Positions 10,917 to 22,690 of a stretch of DNA of 64,000 nt are shown in pieces. The notes below the pieces were generated by a model. It was not told where the DNA came from, searched no databases, and was given only the letters and a program-made list of their open reading frames with translations. Where the stretch lies: assembly GCA_001972305.1 (NCBI GenBank), contig BDDD01000547.1, positions 294,023 through 358,022 of the forward strand, read 5' to 3'. The position numbers and the translations under genes are program-made. Position 1 is the stretch's first letter. Every line of letters starts with the position of its first letter. The stretch is from Cephalotus follicularis. Lineage: Eukaryota; Streptophyta; Magnoliopsida; Oxalidales; Cephalotaceae.

Positions 10917-11264
10917 AGGTTTTCAGGAGCATGGGGGAAATGTATGATGAGAGTTATCCACTTGTCTGAGGATTATCTAGGAGTTGATCCACTGTGTTTT
11001 CAGTAGTGTCGGTCGTGTTTGAGACAACATCAGAGTAGTTTTCCCTAAAACAGTTTGGCTATTCAGATTATGGATTTTGTTCTGGTTATGTTTCAGTTTA
11101 TGACTTATTGAAACTTTCAGGCTCTGTTTTATATCAGTTTGTTGCAAGATATGCTTTCAGACCAGCACATCCGTTTTGCATAAGTTCATGTTTAGTTTTT
11201 CTGTCATGTTTTGTTCGTTATGATGACATGTAAGGGCTCCCACCATCGGGGGTGTTACAGATTG

Positions 11265-11276
11265 TGGTATCAAAGA
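11265..11276 (+). other. G1 primer-binding site
   Basis: TGGTATCAAAGA, five bases after the LTR end, is close to the TGGTATCAGAG complement of initiator Met tRNA used by most plant LTR elements. Confidence 0.75.
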
Positions 11277-11469
11277 TATAGGTTTTGTTTCCTTAGAAAA
11301 CCTAACGAGGTTTGACCTGTGAGGTTGGGTAGACACTGGGTTAGGACTTCTTCGTTATGACCTTTTGATATGTCTTTCGTTTTGACCTTCTAACTCTTTT
11401 ATCTTTATCTTATTATGGATTATGTTGCATAGATTGCACGAACAAGGAATACCCCTCAGTGAACCGAAC

Positions 11470-12240
11470 CAGTTGTGGCTCAGGATGGAGCAAGAAATGA
11501 GCCTGCAATTGACGAGATGGTTAGACAGGCTGTGGCTCAGGAAGTGAACCGAGTAATGCAGCAGCAGCAACAAAGTCATGAACAAGATCATCGTGAGCAA
11601 GTAGCTGAGGAGAATGTACCAGTTGATGCTCATGTAGCTAGGGGAGCTGGGGACCATCCTGATACTCCAGTTTATGTATGGCTGGAGAGGTTCCAAAAAT
11701 AGAGACCACGATCCTTTAGTTCGGCGCCAACACCAGTGGATGCTAAGCATTGGATTGCTCATTTGGAGAAGATTTTCGATGTACTGGGATGTGGCAAGGA
11801 TCAGAAGGCTAAGTTGGCCACGTATAAACTGGAGGGCAATGCCCAGACATGGTGGAAGATCTTGAAGATAGCTAAGGGTGGAGGCTTTGTTGAGACTTTG
11901 TCTTGGTCTGATTTCTGTGAGATCTTTTATCAGCAGTATTTCCCCACTGCTGACAAAGAGGCTCATGCAAGGGAGTTTCTGATGACAAGACAGAAGGAAG
12001 GTGAATCTTTTACCGAGTTTTTAGCCCGGTTTACCAGGTTGGCCGGTTTTGCGGGACCTGCAGCGGGGTGAGCAACGGAGCAGGCAGAAAAGTTTAAATG
12101 GAAGTTGCACTATCAGCTTAGGGGTAAGCTGATTAACTCGAGGTTCGCTGACGTTTCGGAGGTTGCGAACGCTGCGAAGAACATAGAAATGGAAAGGTTG
12201 GATTTTCAGGCTGCTCGTCTAGAAGGAGAAAACAAGTGAA
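11470..12240 (+). pseudogene. G1 gag relic
   Basis: Gypsy-type capsid region. It has a Gln-rich N-terminal segment and then a retrotransposon gag domain with HWIAHLEKIFDVLGC, KLEGNAQTWWKIL and the block FCEIFYQQYFP. The matching start of G3 gag (63412 on) reads alongside it, so the two families are related. It is broken and a fossil. Confidence 0.85.
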
Positions 12241-12389
12241 ACATGGGAGATTCTCAAGGCCTAAACTCAGGACAGCAAGGTAAGGGCCGACATGGTAAGC
12301 AGCAAAATAAGAATAATGATAACCGCGGAGGTGGACAATCTGGAAATGGTCAAAGGCAAAATCACGGAGCTACTGGTGGGGGTAACCCA

Positions 12390-14603
12390 AATGTTCAGAT
12401 TGCACAGTGCGAGACTTGTGGGAAGAGGCATCCGGTTGGGAATTGTTACAAGGCTTCAGGAGCATGCTTTATGTGCGGACAGCAGGGCCATCATTTTATG
12501 GACTGGACAGATCCTCGAGCAAAAGAGAGGAAAGGTAATGGTGGTGATGTGGGACCGTGCAATATAGGTGGCCGAGTCTTTGCTTTGACCACTCATCAGG
12601 CAGCAGGTGCTCCAGGTACTGTTTCGGGTTATGTCTCTATTTGTAGTCGTATGGCTTATGTTTTGTATGATACTCGATCGACTCACTCTGTAGTAGCAAG
12701 GTCTTTTGTTCGGCAATTTGGGGTGCCATCTCTATCTCTGGATCCATCTTTGGGTCTTTTGACCCCTATGGGGACATCTGTTGTGATATCTGAATATTTT
12801 CGTGCTTGTCCTATCGCTTTTGATGATCGTGTTCGAGATGCAGATCTTTTTCCGATAGATATGTATGACTTCAACATGATTCTTGGCATGGATTGGTTAG
12901 ATCGCCATCGTCCCACGATTGACTGTCATTTTCGAAGGGTTTTGTTTGGGGTTGTGGATAGGCCTGATTTTATTTATCATGGTTCACAGCCGAGAAAAGA
13001 AGTTAAGGTTATTTCTGCTTTGAAGGCTCGAAAGTTGGTAGCTAAGGGGGCTGAGGGTTACCTAGCTGTTGTAAAAGAGGTATCTAAGGACGAGCCTCGC
13101 CTTGAGGACTATCCGATTGTTAGAGAGTTTTCATATGTGTTTTCGGAGGAGTTACCGGGTTTGCCACCGCAACGGGAAGTTGAGTTTACCGTGGAGCTCA
13201 TTTTCGGAGCGGCACCGATATCTAAAGCACCTTACAGAATGGCACCGTTAGAATTGCAAGAACTGAAGGAGCAGTTGCAAGAGTTGTTGGATTGGGGTTT
13301 CATCTTGCCTAGTGTTTCACCGTGGGGAGCTCCGGTTCTTTTTGTCAGGAAGAAGGACGGGTCCATGAGGTTGTGCATAGACTACAGAGAACTAAACAGG
13401 ATTACCATAAGAAATAAATACCCTTTGCCTATGATTGATGACCTTTTTGATCAACTCCAAGGTGCACGGTATTTTTCTAAGATCGATTTGAGATCTGGTT
13501 ATCATCAGTTACAGTGAAAGATGAAGACATAGCTAAGACTGCTTTTCATACACGATACGGCCATTGTGAGTTTCTTGTGATACCGTTTGGACTTACAAAC
13601 GCACCGACAGTCTTTATAGATCTGATGAATCGGGTGTTTCATGAATACTTGGACAAGTTTGTGATTGTGTTCATTGATGACATCCTTGTGTATTCAAAGT
13701 CGAGAGATGAACATGAAGCTTAACTTCGTATAGTGCTGGGAATTTTGAGGGAGAATCAGCTCTATGCGAAATTTTCGAAATGTGAATTTTTGTTGGAGCA
13801 GGTGACATTCTTAGGCCATGTGGTTACAACAGATGGTATTAGTGTGGATCCTGCCAAGGTTGAGGCTATTACCAATTGGCCGAGGCCTACTACAGTAACA
13901 GAAGTTAGGAGCTTTTTAGGTCTAGTTGGCTAGTATAGGCGGTTTGTGGAAGGCTTCTCCTCCATAGCCTTTCCACTGACACAACTTTTAAGAAAAGGAG
14001 CCAAGTTTGTGTGGAATGAAGAAAGGGAAGCAAGTTTTGAGAAATTGAAGAACGATCTGGTGTCTGCACCAATTCTTCGGTTACCGACTAGGTCAGGGGG
14101 GTACCAGATTTACAGCGATGCTTCCAAGAAAGGGTTGGCATGTGTTCTTATGCAGCACGGTCATGTGATAGCTTATGCTTCAAGACAGTTGAAGCCTTAC
14201 GAATTGAACTACCCTACACATGACCTGGAGTTAGCAGCTGTGGTTTTTGCGTTGAAAATCTGGAGGCACTATTTGTACGAAGAAATTTGTGATGTTTTCA
14301 CTGATCACAAGAGTCTTAAGTACATCTTCACACAAAAGGAGTTGAACGTGGGACAGAGGAGGTGGTTGGAGCTTTTGAAGGACTATGACCTGAATATTCA
14401 GTACCACCATGGAAAAGCAAATGTGATAGCTGATGCTTTGAGTAGGAAGAGTTCTGGAAGTGTAGCGGCTTTGCTTACTCAGCCTCAGTTGACAGCAGAT
14501 ATGGAGCGTTTGGATTTGAATTTGTTTGTTCGGGGTGCTGGAGGTTGTATGGCTAGTATGAGTATAGAGCCTACTCTTATATCTCGGATTAAGTCGGCTC
14601 AGA
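12390..14603 (+). pseudogene. G1 zinc knuckle, protease, reverse transcriptase, RNase H relic
   Basis: Near 12460 a CCHC-type knuckle ([10 protein letters not shown]). A retropepsin-like region at 12600-12960 ends with the gypsy block [11 protein letters not shown]. Reverse transcriptase covers about 13150-13940, with [31 protein letters not shown], a [14 protein letters not shown] block and the polymerase centre FIDDILVYS. RNase H is at 13950-14480 ([34 protein letters not shown]). Integrase begins just before the A1 insertion at 14609. It has several breaks. Confidence 0.88.
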
Positions 14604-14608
14604 GTGAT

Positions 14609-15313
14609 TGTAACACCCGGTGTTTTCTTTATTGTAATGCTTAATTTTAAGATGTAATCTTATGCTTGAATTAATGAAAATGTTTGAGATTTCGGCCTCA
14701 AGATGTTTCCAAACCCTAAATATTTTTTAGGGGAAAGAAATGTGTATGTTAAACAAAAACGGCGCGGTTTTGGGAAAATCGCGTTGATGTCTTTGGAAAG
14801 ACGTCGATGCCTATGGGAACCGAGATGCACGTGAATGCATGTGCATGCACATCGATGTAGGGCGAGGACATCGACAGCCTCTTATGAAAGAGGAAAAGAC
14901 ATCGGCGTCTAAGGAAAGACGTCGACTCCTTTGAAAATAACATCTGTCACGTTATGCACTGACAGAATAACATGCAACTGGGCAACTTTGAGGCATCATC
15001 CAGGCACCTTGACATGCGCAATGCGACGTGTTGATCATGCTGGTGTGTTGCCAAGCATGCTCCAAAACGTGTTCTTCACCTGGTGCATGCAAGAGGATAT
15101 GCCATCCTCACCTGCAACCTGCAGGAGAGAGATGGAATGAGAGCCAAAAACCAGAGGGTGAGAGGGGTGAGCACAGGTGTGTGTGGATACCTGTGAAGCA
15201 AGAGAGAAGGGGAGGGTTTCTGCCAGCATAAAACACCTCTTTCTTCCCCTCCTTCTCAGCTAAACACAGTGAGGAAAGAGACAGAACAGAGAAAGACAGA
15301 GAGAAGATAGAAC
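14609..15313 (+). repeat. A1 5' LTR, first 0.7 kb
   Basis: Matches 22277-22362 plus 25117-25745 of the 3' LTR. By eye about 7% of bases differ past the first 85, many of them C/T or G/A changes at CG sites inside the palindromes. It has a GACGTCGACGTC-type array (14770-14935), a CATAAAAC box (15227-15234) that could be a TATA element, and a purine-rich stretch (15260-15313). The match stops near 15313. Confidence 0.85.
14770..14935. repeat. GACGTCGACGTC-type palindrome array, A1 5' LTR
   Basis: Units are GACGTCGATGCC, CACATCGATGTA, GACATCGACAGC, GACATCGGCGTC and GACGTCGACTCC. Some pairs are joined by TCTTTGGAAAGA, itself an inverted repeat, so GACGTC-TTTGGAAA-GACGTC-like hairpins form at two scales. 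The 3' LTR counterpart is at 25205-25365. Confidence 0.8.
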
Positions 15314-16214
15314 CAGCTACATAGTCATTGTTCAGTAATCCAATACATAAAAATTAAGAGAAACAAGTCAGTCTTCTCTTTAAGTCTACTTGTGTGCTCC
15401 ATGTCAAAAACCCATTTCATCAATCTGTTATAGTAGGGGGTTAGCCTTTGTCCTCACTCGGCTAAGTAGAAAAGTTCATGTATACAGTTCAAGGTCAAAG
15501 GTAATGCGTATCATGAATGAATGCATAGTGATGCAGTATGACATGTAATTTTCTCAGTAATTACATCTCCGTATTTACATATAAAAACATTTTCATGTTC
15601 ATAGTACATGTATAACCCCATAAGGCTATATCAATACATGTAGTAAGTACGTCCCCAAAAGGAACCAGACAAGCAGGTCATCATAACCGTCGCCACCTCC
15701 TGGCCCCAATGTCATGCACTCTTACCCCATCCCCGTTTGCGAACGGCTTGGAGCAAGTCCTCCGTATGTTGCTTAGCACGGTGGCTAAACCAATAGCAGG
15801 TTACTAGCACAGTGGCTAAGTAATCAACCGTTCACAAACACCATACAATACAAGTCAAACAAAAAAATATGGTTAGTTGATCAAAATATATTTGTTTAAA
15901 ATATATTACTCCATTATCAAGTTGTTATAAGTTGTAATACTTGAAACAATACATTTCTCTGTCTTTGGGAATACTCCCCCAGTCATTTGAAACTATATGT
16001 TTATATTTGTCAAATATACATTTTCTTACCCAAAATGATTATAATAATCATGCAAGTTTTCCAAGATGTTTAATACATTCAGTAATCAACCAAAATCAAT
16101 TTACAATACAGTAGCAGTTCAAATGCAGGGCAAACATATGCTCAGAATGCACCTATGGTTGTTGGTAATTAACCTAGGCCCATCACCTTCTCTAAACGTC
16201 CAATTTCTGTTATA

Positions 16215-16445
16215 ACAGTCGGTTGTTTTTCCATAACAGTCGGCTGGATCCTTGAGTCAGTCGACTGTTCTTCCCCAACAGTCGACTTGTTCATCATGAG
16301 TAATCAGTAGTCGACTATCTTCCTTCGACAGTCGACTGTTCTGGGCAAAAACGCATGCACAGTCGACTGTTCTTACTTGACAGTCGGCTGGATGATTGAG
16401 TAGTCGACTGTTTTACTTAAACAGTCGGCTGCTCTAGGCTGGACA
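16215..16445. repeat. CAGTCGACTG palindrome array, first cluster
   Basis: About ten units, mostly CAGTCGACTGTTC or CAGTCGGCTG, spaced 20-30 bp, for example near 16258, 16281, 16328, 16361 and 16381. A second cluster lies at 17265-17425 in the same LTR piece. Confidence 0.85.
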
Positions 16446-17264
16446 GTACCGGTAATTCACTTCTAAATCCATTCAACAAGTAATTGGAATTTATCCATAC
16501 GTATTTAGACCCCAGTATATCACCAGTAGTCATGTCCTGATCTAAAATACAACTCAATTCATGCATTATTCTCCGTTTTCATCACAATTCAAATGATAAC
16601 CAAACATGGTATTGCATGAAAACCAATCCATAACTCTATCCAACATTCAGTAGGCATGTCAGGTTATTTTTTTTTATCAGTAACCACAACATCAATACAG
16701 AAATCCACAGCCAGACAACTACATCCTCCATTTATAACATCATTACTCTTAAACTCAAAATGCATGCATAGAATTCTCTACTATTTCCCCTACCTTTGAT
16801 TTCAAGTTAGAATTCGGAAGTCCACCTCTTTGTGTCTCCTTTCCAGTATCTTTGAGCCTCCTAGAAGCTCCAAGAACAGTCCAGCAGTTCCAATCCGAGC
16901 TCCAGGTTTAACAATGAGGAATCCTCTCAATTAGTCACTATCTTCTCTCTCAATTTCTCACTATCTTCACTCATAATTTCTCTAGTTATTTCTTATCAGG
17001 TTGCAGGGTGAGAGAGACGAAGGGAAGGGAGCATTTATGCAGACCTCACCTTCAACCCGTTTGCATGGCACTAAGGGCCCTTCTCTCCCATTTTCACTTG
17101 CATGCACACACACTTGTCACTCTTTCTCTTTCCTTCTGTCCTTCCAGGTCCTGGCGTGGTTGTGCATGATCAACACGTCCTATTTCACGTGATGGCTTCT
17201 GAAGATGCTCTTCCCATGTCAGTTTGCATGTGATTTCGCCATTTTTCACAAAAACAGAGCATGA

Positions 17265-17425
17265 ACCAGTCGGCTTCCCTTCCCTGGTAGTCGGCTGTTC
17301 ACCAGGAGATTTGTTGCCAAGTGTCACGACAGTTGGCCAGTCGGCTGGTTCCTCATGCCAGTCGACTGCTCCACACTTCAGCCCAACAGTCGGCTTGTAT
17401 ATTGCACCAGTCGGCTGTCCAAGTC
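17265..17425. repeat. CAGTCGACTG palindrome array, second cluster
   Basis: Six or more units (AGTCGGCTTCC, AGTCGGCTGTTC, CCAGTCGGCTGG, CAGTCGACTGCTC, CAGTCGGCTTG, CAGTCGGCTGTCC). Most show CGGC where the palindrome would have CGAC. Confidence 0.8.
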
Positions 17426-17579
17426 AAAATTCCCGCAATTACACTTAGAATCACACTTCTAACTGCTCTAAGCTAATTTAAATCCAAGATATCAACCAGG
17501 AAGTTCACCTTTTATTAATTCAAGGTAAACTACATCGAGGATTACAATAATACATGAAATCAAATTTCCGGGCATTACA

Positions 17580-18480
17580 CTAGGATGCTTTCCTTGGCAA
17601 TCAATAAATTGTTTTCCTAAAGTCGTGACTAACCGTCATCCTTCTTATAGGAACAAATGGATTGAACGAGAACACGTGCTAGGGCTGGAGCTGTTGGAGC
17701 CAATGCCCATGAGGAAGCGAATATGCAGCAAGGAATGAATGTCCCCCAAGATGATAGGGACCTGATGACCCGGATTGCGGATTATTTCCAGCAACAGATG
17801 GCCTTTAATATGGCTAATGCAGAGGAGATGCGCCAGTACTACGCGCAAGCTCGGTCGCAACATAGAGCTTCCGATTACTACCCGGGAGAGGATAGTAATC
17901 AGTTTGGAAGGGATATTGAATGGTTTATGAGACAGAATCCACCTAGTTTCTGGGGAGAACTTGATGCTACTGTGGCTGAGCGATGGCTGCAGGACTTTGA
18001 GAAAATCTTCGAAGTAATGGACTGTACCGATACTCAAAAACTAAAGTTTGTTGTATACCGTCTATGGGGCGAGGCCACTCATTGGTGGGAGATGGTCAAA
18101 GCGAAATGGGAATCTCAGAGGCTTGATAGTACATGGGAAAGATTCCAGACAGAATTCTTGGAGACATATGTTCCATGTATTGAACAGGAGCACCGGGAAA
18201 CGGAGCTCTTGGAGTTGCGACATGGGGAAATGACGGTGACCGAGTATCAAGCAAGGTTCATGGAGCTAGCCAGGCATTCACCTTATCTGGTAGCCGATGA
18301 AGTGAAGAACATACGAAGATTTCTGAGGGTTCTGCGACCGGATCTTCGGTCAAGGATAAGAGCTATGGAGTTGGGAACTTTTGTGGAGGTTGCTCAGAAA
18401 GCGAGATTTCTGGAGAGCATATCCAACGAGGACCGAGCAGAGAGGGACCGAGCAGAGAGGGACCGAGCACAACAAAAATA
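17580..18480 (+). pseudogene. A1 leader and gag relic
   Basis: After a short leader (17580-17656) a gypsy gag region reads through MQQGMNVPQDDRDLMTRIAD, then the capsid block AERWLQDFEKIFEVMDC, with YRLWGEATHWWEMVKAKW, FQTEFLETYVP and the conserved EYQARFMELARHSPYLV. The end holds a short repeated RAERD unit. Typical plant chromovirus gag; a fossil. Confidence 0.85.
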
Positions 18481-18599
18481 AATAGATCCCGATGAGGCTA
18501 GCTTATTCAAAATGGCAAGGCGGTGGTTCTCTGATGAAATCATTGAAGAACAGATCTGGGCAGACTGCCACATAGGGTACTCCTAGTCGGGGGAGTAAT

Positions 18600-21500
18600 G
18601 TGGGAACTGGAGCTTGTTATCACTGTGGTGGTAAGGGCCACTTACAGAAGGATTACTGGAGGATGAACGGACTATGTTTGAGGTGTGGGGCATCTAGCCA
18701 TTCCGTGAGAGATTGCCCAAAGAGTCATGCTACAGCACCTACTGGACCAGCTAGTAGCAGCGGTGCCGCAGCGGGGCTTTCACAGCGGAGGGACACAGGC
18801 AAAGGCATTGCGAAACGTAGAGTTTTTACCCTTTCACAGACAGAGGTTCTGGAGTCTACCTCGGTCGTTGGAGGTACACTGTATATTTATGGTTTTTCTG
18901 CTCGAGTGTTGATGGACCCTGGAGCATCACATTCTTTTATTTCATCACAATTTGCATCATGTTTAGATGTAACACCAGACTGCATGCCATATACCTTGGA
19001 TGTGAGCACACCTGCTGGAGTTTCCAAGTATACAGATACCGTATATAGGGGTTGTGAGATGTCTATGGCAGGCATTTCGTTGTATGCAGATTTGATAGTA
19101 TATCCTATCCGCGACTTCGATGTTATTTTAGGGATGGATTGGCTGTCAGCACATCATGCTTACATGGACTGCTACAGCAAGACGGTTGATTTTCGTCTGC
19201 CCGATGGTACCATTTTCCAGTTCAAGGGAGACAAGGGGTTTTCTACACCGATTATATCCTTCATCCGTGCATCGAGGTATCTCAAGAAAGGATGTGAAGG
19301 ATATCTTGCTTATCTAATTGACCGGAGGAAAGAAAAGGGTTTGAGCCTGGAGGAAATCCCAGTTGTGTGTGAGTTTCCAGATGTATTTCCGGACGACTTG
19401 GGATCTTTGCCACCAAAAATGAATATGGAGTTCGTTATCGATCTTATACCAGGTACAGCTCCTATTTCTAAAGCACCGTATAGAATGGCTCCTGCAGAAT
19501 TGAGGGAACTGAAATTGCAGTTACAAGATCTGATCGATAAGGGTTTTATTCGACCCAGTGTTTCTCCGTGGGGTGCACTTGTACTGTTTGTCAAGAAGAA
19601 TGATTGGTCGATGAGGCTCTGCATTGACTACAGAATGTTAAACAAGGCAACTATCAAGAACAAGTATCCTTTACCTCACATCGAGGATTTGTTCGACCAG
19701 CTACAAGGGGCGAGAGTATTCTCGAAGCCCTATTTGAGGCCAGGTTATCACCAGTTGAGAGTGAGGGAGGGAGATATTGAGAATACTGCTTTCCGGACAA
19801 GGTACGGTCACTGCGAGTTCCTTGTGATGCCTTTTGGTGTTACCAATGCACCAACAGCGTTCATGTCATAGATGAATGATGTGTTTCGACCGTACCTGGA
19901 CCAGTTTGTCGTTGTGTTTGTTGACGACGTACTAGTATACTCCAAGAGTGAGGAAGAGCATGCTTGCCACCTGAGGTTGGCTTTGAAGATTCTCCAATAA
20001 CAGCAGCTGTATGCCAAATTCAGTAAGTGTGAATTTTGGCTTGAGCGTGAGATCTTTCTTGGTCACATTGTATCTGGAGAAGGTTTGGCGGTGGATCCGT
20101 CAGAGATAGAGGTGGTACGATATTCGCCATAGCCAAAGAATGTGACGGAGGTACGTAGTTTTCTTGGCTTGGCGGGGTATTATAGGAGGTTTATCCAGAA
20201 CTTTTCAAGGATAGCCGAGCCCTTGACTAGACTAACCCAGAAGAAGACCTTGTTTGTCTGGGATGAAGATTGCGAAGCTAGTTTTCGTGAATTGAAGGAT
20301 CGGTTGGTTTCCGCTCCTATCCTGGCATTACCTGAGGGTAATGAGGGCTTTGCAGTCTATAGTGATGCATCAAGTAAGGGCTTGGGCTGTATGCTGATGC
20401 AGCGAGGAAGGGTGATTGCTTATGCTTCTAGGAAGCTGAAGCCATATGAAGAAAACTACCCGACTCATGACCTTAAACTTGTAACTATTATCTTCGCCCT
20501 TCAGAAGTGGAGACACTATCTTTATGGGGCATAGTTTGAGATCTTTACCGATCATAAGAGTTTGAGGTACCTATTTTGTCAGGACACACTGAACATGAGA
20601 CAGCGCAGGTAGGTAGAGTTCTTTAATGATTATGACTGCAGTATCCAGTACCACCCGGGGAAAGTGAATGTAGTCGCTGATGCCTTGAGCCTCAAGGCTA
20701 TGGTTGCCAATGCAATGGTCTCGCAATGGAAGATGTTAGAGGACTTCCAAGAGTGGTCTCCGTTTAACAGTCACTGGGGATTTTTGTGGCCGACATGCGG
20801 GTCCAGCCAGTGTTACTGGATCACATCAGGGATGCACAACCACACGATCTGGAGTTGCAACGAATTCGGGAGAACCTGGACTCAGAATCCGATTTTTGAG
20901 TACATGCTGATGGTATTCTGAGATATCAGGGACGTGTGTGTCTCCCGAATGAACCAGGATTGAAGAATGAGTTACTTGCGGGGTTCATAAATCTCTGTAC
21001 AGTATTCATCCTGGTAGCTCCAAGATGTACCAGGATATGAAGAAGACTTACTAGTGGCCCGGCATGAAGCGCGAAATTGCAGAATATGTCGCGAAGTGTT
21101 TGACTTGCCAGAGGGTCAAGGCCGAACACCAGAGGTCGGCAGGACTGTTGCAGTCATTACCAGTGGCGGAATGGAAGTGGGAAAACATCACGATGGATTT
21201 TGTTTCTAGATTTCCACTGACTAGGCACCATCATAATGCCGTGTGGGCTATTGTTGATAGACTCACCAAATCAGCACACTTCTTGCCTACACACGTCACT
21301 GATTCCGCGAGCAAGTTGGCTCGATTTTATGTGAAGGAGATTGTGAGACTGCATGGTGTTCCAGTGAGCATCGTTTGCAATAGGGATTTGATCTTCACTT
21401 CCAACTTCTGGGAGAGATTTCAGATAGCCTTCGGAACAAGATTGAATCTCAGTACTGCTTTTCACCCGTAAACCGACGGACAGTCTAAGCGTACCATCCA

Positions 21501-22231
21501 AACCTTGGAGGATATGCTTCGGGCTTGTGTGATCAATTTTGCTGGAACCTGGGATGACCATATCCCTCTGATAGAGTTTTCTTATAATAACAGCTATCAC
21601 GCGAGTATTGGTATGGCTCCATACGAGGCACTGTATGGGAGAAAGTGTAGGTCACCCGTCTGTTGAGATGAAGTTGGTGAACGACCGTTGCTTGGGTCAG
21701 ATTGGTGGAGGAGACTTCGGAGAAAGTCAAGTTCATCAGAGAGAAGTTGCTAGCAGCACAGAATCGGCAGAAGAGCTATGCCGACAGTGTGAAGAGAAGG
21801 CCTTTAACCTTCAATGTTGGGGATTACGTGCTTTTGAAGGTATCTCCGTGAAAGGGGTGCAAAGATTCGGGAAGAAGGGCAAGCTAGCGCCTCGCTATAT
21901 TGGTCCTTTTCAGATTCTGGAGAGGGTTGGGGAGGTAGCTTATCAAGTAGCCTTGCCTCCTACCTTGTCAGGTATACATGGTGTCTTCCATGTATCGATG
22001 CTACGAGGTTATATCCGAGACCCATCGCATGTCTTGGATTATGACTCGATTACGGTGACGGATGATCTTTCCTGCGAGGAGTCACCCATGGGAATCTTGG
22101 ATTGGAAGACACAAGTATTAAGGAACCGGACCATTTCGATGGTAAAGGTACAGTGGCAATTTCATCGGCCGGATGAAGCGACTTGGGAAGGTGAGGATGA
22201 CATCCGAGAACGTTACCCGCATTTGTTTTAG
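18600..22231 (+). pseudogene. A1 pol relic: knuckles, protease, RT, RNase H, integrase, chromodomain-like end
   Basis: Two CCHC-type knuckles stand near 18613-18710 ([28 protein letters not shown]). The protease region has [13 protein letters not shown] and [11 protein letters not shown]. Reverse transcriptase (about 19400-20130) shows [20 protein letters not shown] and the centre FVDDVLVYS. RNase H (20142-20690) has [17 protein letters not shown]. Integrase (about 20920-21800) shows ITMDFVSRFP, a WAIVDRLTKSAHFLP block and VCNRDLIFTSNFW. The C-terminal part has HVSMLRGYIRDPSH and a chromodomain-like WEGEDDIRERYPHLF, the Tekay/Del signature. It has several breaks. Confidence 0.88.
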
Positions 22232-22261
22232 TATGGTGTTAATTTCGAGGATGAAATTTCT

Positions 22262-22276
22262 TGAAGGAGGGGTGGA
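22262..22276 (+). other. A1 polypurine tract
   Basis: The purine-rich run GAAGGAGGGGTGGA directly abuts the 3' LTR start at 22277. The preceding TTTCGAGGATGAAATTTC is the usual end of this lineage's internal region. Confidence 0.8.
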
Positions 22277-22534
22277 TGTAACACCCGGTGTTTTCTTTAT
22301 TGTAATGCTTCATTTTAAGATGTAATCTTATGCTTGAATTAATGAAAATGTTTGAGATTTTGTGTAACGCCCGGTAATTTCCTGAATGTAATATTTCGAT
22401 TTATGATGTAATCCTAAATTTGATTTTATGAGAATGATGAGTTTTTAAACTCAAAGGATGCTTGCAAACCCTAATTATGGTCTTGGAAATGGAATGTGTA
22501 TGTCAAAGCTTGAAACGGCGCTGTTTTAGGATAA

Positions 22535-22690
22535 AGACATCGACGTCTTTATAAAGACGTCGACGCCTATTGGAACCGAGGAACACGTGAATGCATGGGC
22601 ATGCACGTCGACATTTCGGGAAGGCATCGACACCTTCTTACAAAAGGAGAAAAGACATCGACGTCTAAGGAAAGACGTCGACGCCTTTGT
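22535..22690. repeat. GACGTCGACGCC palindrome array, first cluster
   Basis: Units are GACATCGACGTC, GACGTCGACGCC, CACGTCGACATT, GCATCGACACC, GACATCGACGTC and GACGTCGACGCC, often in pairs 16-20 bp apart, as in the A1 5' LTR. Confidence 0.85.

Larger units (their letters stand above)
8951..11259 (+). repeat. G1 5' LTR region
   Basis: Matches 29405-31704. It ends GGGGGTGTTACA at 11259, directly before the primer-binding site. Contents include a GCGTCGACGC array (9585-9842), one GTACGGAT-type unit (9999-10066), and a block shared with G2 and G3 LTRs ('GGCATGACACCTACCG...GTGTGATTGG', near 10420-10680). It also has the CTGAG/CTCAG hairpin (10879-10893). The expected TGTAACACC-like start is not in the window. 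The first 114 bp look like the tail of the SIRE-like LTR. Confidence 0.75.
15314..17579 (-). repeat. Inverted LTR piece of an A1-related family inside A1
   Basis: Read on the minus strand it starts TGTAATGCCCGG (at 17579). It shows the A1-group layout reversed: CAGTCGACTG arrays (17265-17425 and 16215-16445), a purine-rich stretch, the block 'GGGGCCAGGAGGTGGCGACGG' near 15690, and the TTAGCC...GGCTAA stem-loop (about 15435-15460). By comparison with 42942-45626 the last roughly 0.3 kb of the LTR are absent. Minus-strand direction, lack of an obvious TSD and the abrupt joint at 15313 suggest recombination or a nested insertion that was later reshaped. Confidence 0.75.

Noticed and set aside
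14770-14935. microRNA precursor from the nested palindromes
   Set aside because: Stems are short and repeated, with no single long arm; without small RNA data it cannot be supported.
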